A stretch of DNA of 64,000 nt from JBMOMT01 sp049324835 (GCA_049324835.1 JBMOMT010000055.1:124001-188000); one strand, 5' to 3'. Counted from the stretch's first letter, positions 7,909 to 16,889 are shown. Numbers and translations: made by a program. The notes: generated by a model from the letters alone, not told the origin.

Positions 7909-7944
7909 AAAATAAAAAGCCCTCACCGGGTGGCTGGTGAGGGC
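7909..7944 (-). terminator. his attenuator terminator
   Basis: On the minus strand a perfect 9-bp stem (GCCCTCACC / GGTGAGGGC, bases 7919-7927 and 7936-7944) with an 8-base loop is followed directly by TTTTTATTTT. It lies between the leader peptide stop and hisG, so it would end transcription before the structural genes unless an alternative fold forms. Confidence 0.9.
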
Positions 7945-7966
7945 CAAAATCGCGCCAGAAGTCACG

Positions 7967-8053
7967 TCATGCAAGCCAAACCACACCTCCCCGGTTGGGT
8001 GGTGAGAAACCGTGAATATGGTGATGGGTGTGGGCTTGTCTGATTGTGTTCAT
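7967..8053 (-). CDS. hisL: Histidine operon leader peptide (28 codons)
   Basis: An ATG at 8053 opens a 28-codon frame whose codons 8-14 read HTHHHIH: five histidines in seven residues. It ends at a TGA 23 bases before the terminator stem, with hisG beyond it. This is the classic design of an amino-acid attenuator: a ribosome stalled at His codons for lack of charged tRNA-His alters the fold of the leader RNA. The start lies only nine bases from the -10 box, so the message should be leaderless or nearly so, and no Shine-Dalgarno sequence is possible. Confidence 0.88.
   Translation of the reverse strand: MNTIRQAHTHHHIHGFSPPNRGGVVWLA
7972..8038 (-). promoter_or_regulatory. Alternative stem of the his attenuator (1:2 pairing)
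   Basis: On the minus strand CAAGCCCACACC (8038-8027) can pair with GGTGTG-GTTT-GGCTTG (7987-7972), giving two 6-bp helices with a four-base bulge. The His codons lie at the start of the enclosed loop. A ribosome stalled there would cover the first strand. The freed second strand can instead pair partly with AGCCACC in the terminator loop region, a plausible antiterminator; that pairing is weaker and is my inference. Confidence 0.6.
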
Positions 8054-8062
8054 GTCGGGAAT

Positions 8063-8090
8063 ATTATAGCATCGATGCAGGAAAAGTCAA
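8063..8090 (-). promoter_or_regulatory. his operon promoter
   Basis: On the minus strand TTGACT (8090-8085), a 16-base spacer, and a perfect TATAAT (8068-8063). The expected start of transcription falls at about 8054-8056, one to three bases before the leader peptide ATG. Confidence 0.8.
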
Positions 8091-8368
8091 AAGGGATTCG
8101 CTGATGCCTCGAGCAAATACCTTGGCGCAAGGCGCCGAGTGTGTTACTATGCTTTACCACAAAAATGGCGGCGCGATAGTCCTTAACGTAACGGTTGTGT
8201 AATCAGATGTCGTTCTGCGGCCAGGTGGGTCAGAATATGATAGCCCTTGGTTATCTCTTCTCCCCGATCCACCGCTGTTTTACGCCGTATACAACATGCC
8301 CGCCCAAGTGGCATAGGATGACCGATTTCAGCCTGCGGGAGGGTAGGCTGAGCAGTTACGACAAGCCG
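8091..8368. other. Intergenic gap between the his promoter and the transporter operon
   Basis: No gene is supported here. The stretch holds a degenerate right half of the MITE described at 22160 and 33733, listed separately, and otherwise unremarkable sequence. On the minus strand it is downstream of the DppC-like gene and upstream of the his promoter. Confidence 0.6.
8308..8359. repeat. Half-copy (right end) of the MITE family
   Basis: Bases 8331-8359 are identical to the last 29 bases of the complete elements (GCCTGCGGGAGGGTAGGCTG then AGCAGTTAC), and the preceding 20 bases are a diverged match. No matching left end or target duplication is visible, so this is a truncated or old copy. Confidence 0.8.
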
Positions 8369-9265
8369 CTAAATACGCAACCTGGGATCCAGCGCATCAC
8401 GCAGCCCATCGCCCAACAGATTGATAAAAAGTACGGCGGCAAAGATCGCCCCGCCGGGAAATATCGACATCCACCACGCCTCACGCAAATAGTCTCGGCC
8501 ATAGTTCAACATGGCCCCCCATTCGGGAGATGGAGGCTGCGCCCCCAGGCCGAGGTAACTCAGGCCGGCTGTGACCATGATGGCGCTGCCCAGCCCCAGC
8601 GTGCTGTAAACGATGAGTGGCGCCAGGATATTGGGCAATATCTGCGTAAACATGATGTGGAAATCGCTGGCTCCCAGAACCCGGGCGGCGACGACATACT
8701 CGCAATTCCTGGCAACCAGAACGTTGCCCCGAACAAAACGCGAGACCGATGGAATGGACGAGAGACCCAGGGCGATGAGGACGGTGCCCAGGTTGGGACC
8801 CAACGCGGCGACGATGGCCAGAACCAGTAGAATGGTCGGAAAGGCGAGAAACACATCCACCAGGCGCATGATAACCGCATCGACAGCGCCGCCGAAATAG
8901 CCAGAGACGAGGCCCAACGTAATGCCACCGATCCCGGCTACGACAATGGCCAGCAAAGCCACCCGCAGCGATTCTCGCCCTCCCCAGAGCACCCGGCTGA
9001 GGATGTCCCGGCCCAGATCATCGGTGCCGAGGGGGTGTTGCGGCCTGGGTGGTTCCAGGATGTGCTCAAAATCCATTTCGGTGGGATCGATCGGGGCGAG
9101 CACCGGAGCAAACACAATCGCCAGGATGACGAGGCTGAATCCGATCAAACCGAGCATGCCGGTGGGGTGATGCCGCAGCGTGCGCCAGGCGCTCTGCCAG
9201 AGGCTTTCGCCAATGCGCTCCTCGGACTCTTTTTTTGCCTGCGGCTGGCCTGACTTGGTCATCAT
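8369..9265 (-). CDS. Dipeptide/oligopeptide-type ABC transporter permease (DppC family)
   Basis: Inner-membrane channel subunit of a peptide/nickel-class importer. It has the DppC N-terminal pattern (LGTDDLGRDILSRVLWGGRESL), about six membrane segments and the EAA loop (VVAARVLGASDFHIMFTQILPN). The ATG at 9265 is preceded by GGGGG; the 298-residue length is normal. It follows the DppB-like gene by 19 bases. No ATPase genes (DppD/DppF type) are adjacent, so energy must come from elsewhere in the genome. Confidence 0.93.
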   Translation of the reverse strand: MMTKSGQPQAKKESEERIGESLWQSAWRTLRHHPTGMLGLIGFSLVILAIVFAPVLAPIDPTEMDFEHILEPPRPQHPLGTDDLGRDILSRVLWGGRESLRVALLAIVVAGIGGITLGLVSGYFGGAVDAVIMRLVDVFLAFPTILLVLAIVAALGPNLGTVLIALGLSSIPSVSRFVRGNVLVARNCEYVVAARVLGASDFHIMFTQILPNILAPLIVYSTLGLGSAIMVTAGLSYLGLGAQPPSPEWGAMLNYGRDYLREAWWMSIFPGGAIFAAVLFINLLGDGLRDALDPRLRI

Positions 9266-9284
9266 GGGTTTCCCCCGCCATCCA

Positions 9285-10205
9285 TCAATCGTACCGAATC
9301 CTCGGATCCAGCCAGCCATATATCAAGTCGACCATCAGGTTCAACACAACGTAAAACGTGGCCATAAAGAGCACCACACCCTGAACCTGAGGATAATCTC
9401 GGGCGGCAATGGCATTGACGGCAAACCGGCCAAGTCCTGGCCGGGCGAATACGTTCTCAATAAAGACAGCGCCGCCCAACATGGCGGCGAACTGTAATCC
9501 GATGACGGTCACCACGGGAATGAGGGCGTTACGCAGAACGTGGACAGCTATCACCGTCTGTTGGCTCAGTCCTTTGGCTCGCGCAGTGCGCACGTAATCC
9601 TCGTGGATCACTTCCTGGATGCTGGAGCGGGTCAGCCGCGCCAGCACGGCGGCAGGCGCCAGCGCAAGGCAAATGGCCGGCAGGACAAGGGCCTTTAGCC
9701 CCTGCCCGCCCGTCACCGGGATCCATTGCAGGCGCACGCCGAAAACAATGATGAGCACGATGGCCAGCCAGAAATTGGGAATCGACAGGCCAATCAGCGC
9801 AGTGACCATCGTCACACTTTTTATGCCGCGATTCCGGGTGGTGGCGGCAAGCGTTCCGACTCCCACGCCAAAAAAGATGGCCAAAAACATCGCCGCCAGG
9901 GTGAGTTCCAACGTGCTGGGAAAGCGGGCCAGAATCTCCGCCAGGACATCGGTCTGCCCGCGGATCGATGTGCCCAGATCGCCGTGTAAGGCATTCCAGA
10001 CGTAACGGGCATATTGGGCGAGGAAAGGATCGTTGAAGCCAAGTTGCTCTCTCAGCTCGGCGACCCGATCGGGCGTGGCGTATGGGCCCAGCATGAGCGC
10101 CACCGGATCGCCTGGCGTCACCTGGGCGATGGCAAAGGTGATAAAGGTCACTCCCAGCAAAATGGGAAAAAGCAAGAGTAGACGCCGCGCGACATATATG
10201 GCCAT
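9285..10205 (-). CDS. Dipeptide/oligopeptide-type ABC transporter permease (DppB family)
   Basis: Partner channel subunit of the DppC-like protein. It begins with the DppB signature MAIYVARRLLLLFPILLGVT, has VTPGDP and LGFNDPFLAQYARYV, a membrane domain of about six helices and the EAA loop YVRTARAKGLSQQTVIAVHVLRN. At 306 residues it is family-length. It sits 51 bases after the alcohol dehydrogenase gene and is probably the penultimate gene of that transcript. Confidence 0.93.
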   Translation of the reverse strand: MAIYVARRLLLLFPILLGVTFITFAIAQVTPGDPVALMLGPYATPDRVAELREQLGFNDPFLAQYARYVWNALHGDLGTSIRGQTDVLAEILARFPSTLELTLAAMFLAIFFGVGVGTLAATTRNRGIKSVTMVTALIGLSIPNFWLAIVLIIVFGVRLQWIPVTGGQGLKALVLPAICLALAPAAVLARLTRSSIQEVIHEDYVRTARAKGLSQQTVIAVHVLRNALIPVVTVIGLQFAAMLGGAVFIENVFARPGLGRFAVNAIAARDYPQVQGVVLFMATFYVVLNLMVDLIYGWLDPRIRYD

Positions 10206-10256
10206 ACTACGGTTCTCCCCGGTTTGTGTCCTGTCGCCGGATTGTGGTCTGGCTGC

Positions 10257-11531
10257 CTATGCCGGCACATTCTGGATGAGACTCAGGTCGCCATCCTGTG
10301 CGGCGCGCAGGATCGGCCCCATGTACTCATCCACGGTTTCTGCTGCGAGAGGCACCGGCATGTTCTCGAGCTTCATCTTTAATTGCGGGTTCTTGGCAGC
10401 GGCCAGGGCGCGCTCGATGTGTTGCGCCGTGAACCCCTCCACCTGGCTCAGGGTCGTGGGAAAGCCGATCTGCCGGGCAAAGGCAAACATCGCCTCGGCC
10501 ACCGCCAGCCCCAGCTCTCGACCGCGCAGATTCTCAAAATCAGCATCGCTCAATCTGGCCTGGCGATAGACGCCGCCGATCCGCCTCAGCGGCCGCTCGA
10601 TGGCCGGCGCAAAAAAGACGGTATAGTAGGGATTCATGATGGCGCAGGCCCGGCCATGACTGAGAATATCGACCAGTGAAAAGCTGGTGAGGTGCCCGCC
10701 GTTGGTGCCGCCGAGCATGATGGCATACCCGCCCAGGTCTGTGGCCAGGCACAGCGCCTCGCGCGCCGGCGCGTCGTGGGGGGCCTCCAGCACGCGCCAG
10801 AGATTGTTCACAACCAGCCCGATGGCAGTGAGGGCGATCTCTTCGATGTGGTCATAGCCGGCACTGCCCACGGCGCCATAGAGCACTTCCAGGCAATGGG
10901 AAACGCCGTCCAGCGCCCCGTCGGCTGTCAGGGCCGGAGGAGTGCTGTGGGTCACCCCATAGTCCAAGATGGCGTAGGGCGGCACAATGGCCTCATCGAC
11001 GATCAGTTTCTTTTGGCCCGTGGCCGCGTCGGTGATGTTGGAGTATTTTGTCAGGTGGGCAGCCGAGCTGGCCACCGTCTGGATGGCCACGTGCGGCCGC
11101 AGCGCCCTGTCGCCGGCAGCGAGGGCCTGCGTGACCAGGCCTGTGCCAAAGTAGCCGTCGATCTCGCCGCCCAGGCAGCGCAACACCTCGGCCGCTTTGG
11201 CGGCGTCGATGGTGCTGCCCCCGCCAAAACTGAGCAGCAGGTCGGCATCGAGGTCTGCGAGCCGGGCAGCGATGCGGAACAGGTCCTGGCGGGGGGCGTT
11301 GGGCCGCGCGCCCTGCACCTGGCCCACCAGCGCCACGCCCGCTTCAGAGAGCGAATCTCGAATGGCCGCCACATAACCGTCGCTGCCGGGGAACGTGCCC
11401 CGCACCAGGGCCGCCCGCCTGCCCAGCCTGCCGGCCACCAGCCCGATGCCGGCCAGAGTGCCCGCGCCAAACAGATAACGGTCGCCTTTGAATTCGCGCA
11501 ACAGAGCGTATGCCTTTTGCCTGTCGGTCAT
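10257..11531 (-). CDS. Iron-containing alcohol dehydrogenase family protein
   Basis: The 424-residue protein has the nucleotide-binding GGGSTIDAAKAAE, and metal-binding candidates in ADGALDGVSHCLE and the region GGHLTSFSLVDILSHG. That is the pattern of group III Fe/Zn-dependent alcohol dehydrogenases, which reduce aldehydes or oxidise alcohols with NAD(P). The substrate cannot be read from sequence. It is the first gene of the block ending in the DppBC permeases and has its own promoter-like site upstream. Confidence 0.85.
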   Translation of the reverse strand: MTDRQKAYALLREFKGDRYLFGAGTLAGIGLVAGRLGRRAALVRGTFPGSDGYVAAIRDSLSEAGVALVGQVQGARPNAPRQDLFRIAARLADLDADLLLSFGGGSTIDAAKAAEVLRCLGGEIDGYFGTGLVTQALAAGDRALRPHVAIQTVASSAAHLTKYSNITDAATGQKKLIVDEAIVPPYAILDYGVTHSTPPALTADGALDGVSHCLEVLYGAVGSAGYDHIEEIALTAIGLVVNNLWRVLEAPHDAPAREALCLATDLGGYAIMLGGTNGGHLTSFSLVDILSHGRACAIMNPYYTVFFAPAIERPLRRIGGVYRQARLSDADFENLRGRELGLAVAEAMFAFARQIGFPTTLSQVEGFTAQHIERALAAAKNPQLKMKLENMPVPLAAETVDEYMGPILRAAQDGDLSLIQNVPA

Positions 11532-11568
11532 GGAATCAGCCCCCTTTTCTGGTCAAAAATCCTGCACT

Positions 11569-11598
11569 ATGCTACCAGAAATGTGGATCAAATGCAAA
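11569..11598 (-). promoter_or_regulatory. Candidate extended -10 promoter upstream of the alcohol dehydrogenase gene
   Basis: On the minus strand TTTGCA (11598-11593), an 18-base spacer ending TGG, then TAGCAT (11574-11569). The 14 bases TTCTGGTAGCATAG (11580-11567) occur identically upstream of the APC permease at 30747-30734, at the same distance from a -35-like box. Confidence 0.55.
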
Positions 11599-11606
11599 CG
11601 GCAGCT

Positions 11607-13292
11607 TTATCTGGCTGGCCGCCAGGGGGTGGGCGCCTCAGCGTTGAGATCCGTCACCACGTCGATCACCACCGGGCGTGAGGAGGCCAATGCCCGCCGC
11701 ACGGCAGGAGCGATCTCTTGTGGGGCCTCGACCCTGATTCCCACACACCCCATCTCTTTAGCGATGCGCGCATAGTTGGTCTGCCGGAAACGGTACAACG
11801 ACTCTTTGTCGCCGGATCGGTCGCCGTAGGCGGCATGCACGCCGGGGATACACTGCCCGAGGCCGCTGTTGTTGTTCACGATGGTCACGGTTGTTATGCC
11901 GTAGCGGCTGGCAGTCTCGAGCTCACCCATGTGATACAAAAAGCCGCCATCCCCGGTAAAGCAGATCACAGGCCTTTGCGGGGCGGCACACCTGGCGCCG
12001 AGCGCCGCCGGAAAGGCCCAACCCAGCGAGCCGGCAGCGCGGATAAAAGTCTGCCTGGGATCGGTCAAACGGATCATGGTCGCAGTCCAGATGGCCGAAT
12101 AGCCCGTGTCCGAAACCAGGATGGCCTCTGGCGGCAGGACGTCGCTCAACTCCTGGCACAGCCGTTCCGGCCGAATCGGTATGGCGGCTGAGGTGAGCAG
12201 CGGCTCGTACTCGGCTTCCCATTCCCTCACCCATGCCTGTGCTCTGGCCACCCACCGGGCATGGCTCCCCTGACCGTCGAGGCAATCGGCGAGGTGTTCC
12301 AACGCCACCCTGGTATCACCCAACACGCCGACAGTGTTCGGGTAGCTTTTGCCCAGCTCGGACGGATCGATGTCGATCTGGACTACCGGCGTCCCCGGTG
12401 TGGGAATCTGCCAGTCGTAGGTCACCTGGTCGCCGGTGTGGCTGCCCACATAGATCACCAGATCGGCCTCCGCTACGATCCGGTTGGCGCACCAGCGGGA
12501 ATAAGAGCCCACCACGCCGGCGCACAGAGGATGATTCTCGGGGATGCTGCCCTTACCATTGACCGAAGTGGCCACGGGAACCGACAATTTTTCGGCCAGC
12601 CTGACGATCTCCGGACCTGCCCCCGATATTCTCACCCCGCCGCCCGCAACGATGACCGGGCGGCTGGCTCGCGCCAGGGCCTGCGCCGCGAGGCGCACCT
12701 GCTCCGGATCTGGCGCGGGCCGGGCCGATGGATAACGGGTATAGCTCTCCTCCACCACCGGCTGGCTGTCGATGGCGGCCTGTTCCAGGACCTCAGCCCG
12801 GGCGCCCAAAAGGTCCAGGTGCGCCGGGCGGGGCTTGCCCGAAGTAACCTCACGAAAGGCCTGCCGCAGGTAAAAAGGCAGTTGCCCGGCGGCAACCACG
12901 TTGACGTTGTACTTGGTCACCGGCTGGTACAAAGGCCCGTGAACGATCTCCTGGTAGGCGTTTCGATGCTGAAACAAGGGGGGTTTGCAGCCCGTCAGCG
13001 CGATCACCGGCGAGCATCCCAGGTAGGCGTCCTGCAAACCCGCGGCCATATTGGCCGCGCCGACCGACTGGGCCATGCAGACCCCAGGCCGGCCGCTGAT
13101 CCGGGCGTAGCCATCGGCCATGTAGGCCGCTGCTTTTTCCGAATGAGTGACAATACGCTGGACGCCCAGCCTTTCCAGCTCGACCAGGGTGTGCCTGAGG
13201 ATAGCATCGATGTAAAATACGTGGCTCACGCCATAGCCATGCAGCGTTTCGGCGATGAATCTGGCGCAGGTCATGCTGGTTCTGCTGTTCAT
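11607..13292 (-). CDS. Thiamine-diphosphate-dependent enzyme (acetolactate synthase-like)
   Basis: All three ThDP-enzyme domains are present: an N-terminal PYR domain with the cofactor-activating glutamate in THSEKAAAYMADGYAR, a central domain (PVIVAGGGVRISGA), and the C-terminal PP domain with GDGGFLYHMGELETA...NNNSG. The 561-residue length fits the acetolactate synthase/benzoylformate decarboxylase superfamily. No small regulatory subunit accompanies it, and the setting is catabolic, so decarboxylation or C-C cleavage of a 2-oxo acid is more likely than valine synthesis. The start at 13292 overlaps the upstream stop (ATGA). Confidence 0.85.
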   Translation of the reverse strand: MNSRTSMTCARFIAETLHGYGVSHVFYIDAILRHTLVELERLGVQRIVTHSEKAAAYMADGYARISGRPGVCMAQSVGAANMAAGLQDAYLGCSPVIALTGCKPPLFQHRNAYQEIVHGPLYQPVTKYNVNVVAAGQLPFYLRQAFREVTSGKPRPAHLDLLGARAEVLEQAAIDSQPVVEESYTRYPSARPAPDPEQVRLAAQALARASRPVIVAGGGVRISGAGPEIVRLAEKLSVPVATSVNGKGSIPENHPLCAGVVGSYSRWCANRIVAEADLVIYVGSHTGDQVTYDWQIPTPGTPVVQIDIDPSELGKSYPNTVGVLGDTRVALEHLADCLDGQGSHARWVARAQAWVREWEAEYEPLLTSAAIPIRPERLCQELSDVLPPEAILVSDTGYSAIWTATMIRLTDPRQTFIRAAGSLGWAFPAALGARCAAPQRPVICFTGDGGFLYHMGELETASRYGITTVTIVNNNSGLGQCIPGVHAAYGDRSGDKESLYRFRQTNYARIAKEMGCVGIRVEAPQEIAPAVRRALASSRPVVIDVVTDLNAEAPTPWRPAR

Positions 13293-14524
13293 GGTTTTGT
13301 TTCCCTCGTCTGTTGGGCCAGGGTCGTTTGGGCTTGCTGGCTCCACTGCGCATAGCCCTGCGACCGGGCCGAGGGCTCGACGGCCAGTCCGTTTTTGATG
13401 GTTAGCCGGGGAACCAGCAGGCTCTGGCCGAACAGGGTGTGCCCGTCCCGGTTGTCGATAAAGAGAAAATTCCCTTCGAGCTGTTCGAGAAGCGAGAGAT
13501 CGGCGGGCATACCCACGCCAAGACTGCCTCTGCTGCGCTCCTGGCCCAGGACTCTGGCGGCGTTCACGGTGGTCATTTCGATCACCTGGGTCAAGCTCAG
13601 GCCCAGAGCCAGGAACTCGGACATCAAAACGGTCAGGCCAAAGGGGATGGGGGCATTGAGCAAAAAGGTGGTCGAGTCGGTGCTCAGGGTGGTGGGCAGA
13701 ATGTCCTGTGCCAGCGCTTGGCGCGCCACTTGAAAATCGAGGTGGCCGATGGCCGAGGCCACGTCCAGGCGCACCCCCCGCTCTATGGCGTCTCGCAGCG
13801 CGGGCATCACATCTCCTGCGAGGCCGATGAGCCCTCCCGGCCGGCCGGTAAAGATATGAGTCAGCACGTCTCCTCTTTCCAACAGGTCCAGCATGCGGCG
13901 GGTAAAGGCCGTCAGCTCGGCAGCCGGCAGGGCTTCGCCGCGATCCAGCCCCAGATGCACCATCACAGGCAGCCCGGCGTCGACAGCAACACGTTTGGCC
14001 AGGGCCACCGTGTCGATGCCCAACTCGGCGATCGTGTTGGCTGTAGCCCGTGTCTTGATCCCTTTGATGATGTTCCGGTTCCGGTCGATGACCTGCAACA
14101 TCTGGTCGGCGCTGACGTGCCGCCAGCCGGTTTCAGGGATGACCGCCTCGCCGACGGGAGAGAGATGCAGGAAGCAGAACACGTCGGTCTGGGCCTGTGG
14201 GATCACATACTCGCGCAGGCCGGCAAAATTGGCATAACCGGTGCTGCCGGCGTCGCAAACGGTGGTCACACCCGCGCGGACGCCCACCTGATCGGGCGCT
14301 GCAGCCAGGGGAACGATGGCCTCAGCCACGTGGGTATGGATGTCGATGAGTCCGGGGGTCACAATCATCCCGCTCGCATCGATCACCCTCTGCCCCTCGG
14401 CAGCAGAGAGATCGGGGGCCAGGATCTCGATCTTGCCCGCGCGGATGCCGACGTCGAGCAGCGCCCTGGTATTCCGGGCAGGATCGATGACCTGGCCGCC
14501 TTTGACCACAACCTCGTAAGCCAT
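13289..14524 (-). CDS. Amidohydrolase / deacetylase-type metallohydrolase
   Basis: The protein has the amidohydrolase metal-binding HxH in GLIDIHTHVAE, further candidate ligands in MVHLGLD and LTHIFTG, and a terminal composite beta-sandwich. The pattern resembles the EF_0837-type deacetylase branch, with members acting on N-acetylated sugars or amino acids. The start at 14524 lies five bases after the preceding gene. It overlaps the ThDP gene, so the two are likely translated together. Substrate unknown; the neighbours suggest an N-acyl or cyclic amide compound. Confidence 0.8.
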   Translation of the reverse strand: MAYEVVVKGGQVIDPARNTRALLDVGIRAGKIEILAPDLSAAEGQRVIDASGMIVTPGLIDIHTHVAEAIVPLAAAPDQVGVRAGVTTVCDAGSTGYANFAGLREYVIPQAQTDVFCFLHLSPVGEAVIPETGWRHVSADQMLQVIDRNRNIIKGIKTRATANTIAELGIDTVALAKRVAVDAGLPVMVHLGLDRGEALPAAELTAFTRRMLDLLERGDVLTHIFTGRPGGLIGLAGDVMPALRDAIERGVRLDVASAIGHLDFQVARQALAQDILPTTLSTDSTTFLLNAPIPFGLTVLMSEFLALGLSLTQVIEMTTVNAARVLGQERSRGSLGVGMPADLSLLEQLEGNFLFIDNRDGHTLFGQSLLVPRLTIKNGLAVEPSARSQGYAQWSQQAQTTLAQQTRETKP

Positions 14525-14529
14525 CCGCC

Positions 14530-15660
14530 TCACCCTCCAAAGCGATAGCTGTTGAACGGCGTGGAACAGGGTGGCCCCGGTGAAAGGTGCAACACCGGCT
14601 CTGCCGAAAGCTCCATGATGAGACAGCCCAGCGTAATGTTCACGCCGGTTCCCTTGTCGATACATACCGGCCCATCGTGCGAGCTCAGGACGGCTTTGAT
14701 CGTATCGATGTCAACGATCCTGGCCGGATCACGCAAATGTTTTTCCAGAGACGCGAACCGGGCATAGGTCGTCTGGCGGTTTTTGTACCAGGTGAGAATA
14801 TCGGGCGGCATCCTGGACAGTCGCCGGTTGTGACGTTCCTGATCGTCGTTTACCAGCGGGTGATTGGTATGATAGACGCGGTTTGCCCCAGGGTAGGCGG
14901 TGAACTCGCAGATCTTGTGAGCCGAACATTCCAGGTCCAGGACCCGGTCTGGCCCGCCGACGACATAGTTCTGGCCCGAAGCGTGTTTGACCCGGCGCAT
15001 AAAACCCAGCGCCTCGTCCAGGTTGGGCTGGGCCAGAAAGCCACGCACGATGAAATCCTCGGGCAGGCCATCGATCGCATAATCCAATTGGAGCAACGTG
15101 TTGCAACAAATGCCGACTCCCTGGTTGTTCAGGCCGGCCAGCGAGATCTTGCCGGCGACGGTAAAGACCAGGGCCTCGACAGGACTCGAGGGGTCCTGGA
15201 TGTGCAGCAGCACCTGATGATCGTCGTAATAGGCTGGCGAGTCCATGTTCTGGGCGATCACCGGCGGGCCGCCCCTTTGATGCCAGGCGCCCAACGCGCT
15301 GCAGCTTTCCGGCGGGCGGATGCCCAGCTCGATCTTTTTTTCAAAACGATACCAGGGCTCCTCGTCGCTCAACTGCCGGACGAGGGTATACTCGAAACCG
15401 ACGCCCGCTCCCTCGGCGATGCCTCTGACCTCTTCCAGAAGATCGGGCGTCCACCGTTCGATGGCCGGCACAAAGTCGGTCTCGGCCAAAAACAGGGCGA
15501 TATACTCCTCCGGCTCCATGCCCAGCTCTGACCGCAACTCGTGCTGCCAGCGTGCCTTGTGCTCGTGGATCGTGGGCCGCAGGGTCTCGCCGTGAATCCG
15601 ACCGCGCTCCCTCGGAGCGCCGGCCAAGGTCAAAAAGGGAATCCCGGCCGGGTTTATCAA
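14530..15660 (-). CDS. C45-family acyltransferase/hydrolase (isopenicillin N acyltransferase-like)
   Basis: The sequence has the family's N-terminal GAPRERGRIHGE and the ESCSALGAW segment, whose cysteine would become the N-terminal nucleophile after self-cleavage, followed by AQNMD. Such Ntn hydrolases move or remove acyl groups on amines. I place the start at a TTG at 15660 because AAGGAGG precedes it at ideal spacing; a longer in-frame reading would run into the upstream M28 gene. It stands in a run of amide-cleaving enzymes. Exact substrate unknown. Confidence 0.78.
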   Translation of the reverse strand: MINPAGIPFLTLAGAPRERGRIHGETLRPTIHEHKARWQHELRSELGMEPEEYIALFLAETDFVPAIERWTPDLLEEVRGIAEGAGVGFEYTLVRQLSDEEPWYRFEKKIELGIRPPESCSALGAWHQRGGPPVIAQNMDSPAYYDDHQVLLHIQDPSSPVEALVFTVAGKISLAGLNNQGVGICCNTLLQLDYAIDGLPEDFIVRGFLAQPNLDEALGFMRRVKHASGQNYVVGGPDRVLDLECSAHKICEFTAYPGANRVYHTNHPLVNDDQERHNRRLSRMPPDILTWYKNRQTTYARFASLEKHLRDPARIVDIDTIKAVLSSHDGPVCIDKGTGVNITLGCLIMELSAEPVLHLSPGPPCSTPFNSYRFGG

Positions 15661-15698
15661 CAGTCTACCTCCTTGGTGTTCTTGGCTGCTGCCAGGGC

Positions 15699-16889
15699 CT
15701 ACAGGTTCGGGTCGATGGCCGTGGCAATGGTAGCCTTGCACAACTTGGTGATGTGATCGAAATCGAGTCGGTCGATCGTATCACCCATCGAATGGACAAA
15801 GGGGTTGCGCCAGTTCGAGGTATCAAAGGCAAACACCGCCGGAATGCCCGCCCGCCAGAAAGGGGCATGATCGGAACCAAAGGCCTGCGGATAAAGCCCA
15901 GCAATCACCTCGAAACCGGGCATCTGAAAAAAGGCATGCCCCAGGTCGATATCCTCTCGCTGACAGTGGGCGCAGAACGCCTGCGCCAGCCGGCTCGAGC
16001 TGGCGTCGGCGATGATGAATGCCCAATCTCCCACCTCGCCCTCTGCATCCACCTGGTAGGTTTGTAGCATATCGTAGGTCAGGTTTTCAGGCAGTCGCTG
16101 CGATCGCTTGTGTTTAAAAGTCGTGCCGATCTCGTCCAGACAGATGGCAAGCCGGATCTTTTTTCCCAGATGGAGAGCCTCATCCACCCATGCGCTGCTG
16201 CCTATTTTGCCCGTCTTGCCAATGGCCGTGGCAGCGTCCAGCCCGGCGTAATCTTGCTGGCACTCGTGCAGATAGGTGAGCAGCGGCCGGGGCATTTTGT
16301 CTTTCAACTGCTCTGTGGCCTGGCCCAGGGCCTCATAGTTGAACTTGCCAGCGTTGATGGCCGCCCCCACCAGCTCGGTGTGCTGTTTCACCAGCCGGGC
16401 CACCGCGTAGCTCGTGTATCGCTGGCTGGCGTCGGTCAGGCCCAGCTCCTGGGCGCGCCGGCGAAGTCTCAGCTTGACGGCGGGTGGCAGTCCCTCTTCC
16501 AGGCTGGCGCTGACAAAACGCACCGCTGGCAGGTTTTCCTCTCCGGCTAGAACGCGGGCGGCTTCGAGCATCACTGCCACGCCGGCCGCATTGTCGTTGG
16601 CGCCGGGGGTATTGTAGACGGTATCATAGTGATTGATGATCACCGCCGCCGGTTCATCTTTGTCGCCAAGCCAGCCCTCGATGTTGTAAAAGGTATCGTC
16701 CCAGTCTGCAAGCCGGAACGCCTGGGCGCGCACGGGCAGACCATAACTCTCCATCTCGGCATAGATGTAATCGGCTGCTTCTTTCAGCTTTTCCGGCGTG
16801 TCTATGGGGTGTCTGACCCCTTCCAACCTGAGAACGTGCTGATACAGGCGTTCCGTATCCACACGCTGGAGAATCTCTTTTAAACTCAT
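15699..16889 (-). CDS. M28-family aminopeptidase-like zinc peptidase
   Basis: The 396-residue protein has the di-zinc M28 pattern: INHYDTVYNTPGANDNAAGVAVMLE (His, Asp and the bridging Asp), SLEEG, a later aspartate region and a terminal HAPFWRAGIPA histidine. These enzymes release N-terminal amino acids or deacylate small substrates. No signal peptide is visible, so it probably acts in the cytoplasm on imported material. The ATG at 16889 has GGAG upstream. It follows the D-aminoacylase gene by 58 bases. Confidence 0.85.
   Translation of the reverse strand: MSLKEILQRVDTERLYQHVLRLEGVRHPIDTPEKLKEAADYIYAEMESYGLPVRAQAFRLADWDDTFYNIEGWLGDKDEPAAVIINHYDTVYNTPGANDNAAGVAVMLEAARVLAGEENLPAVRFVSASLEEGLPPAVKLRLRRRAQELGLTDASQRYTSYAVARLVKQHTELVGAAINAGKFNYEALGQATEQLKDKMPRPLLTYLHECQQDYAGLDAATAIGKTGKIGSSAWVDEALHLGKKIRLAICLDEIGTTFKHKRSQRLPENLTYDMLQTYQVDAEGEVGDWAFIIADASSSRLAQAFCAHCQREDIDLGHAFFQMPGFEVIAGLYPQAFGSDHAPFWRAGIPAVFAFDTSNWRNPFVHSMGDTIDRLDFDHITKLCKATIATAIDPNL

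Noticed and set aside
7870..7986. HisG extended N-terminally to 7986
   Set aside because: The added codons are the attenuator terminator and leader; the ATG at 7869 has GAGGAG and the protein then begins like other HisG enzymes.
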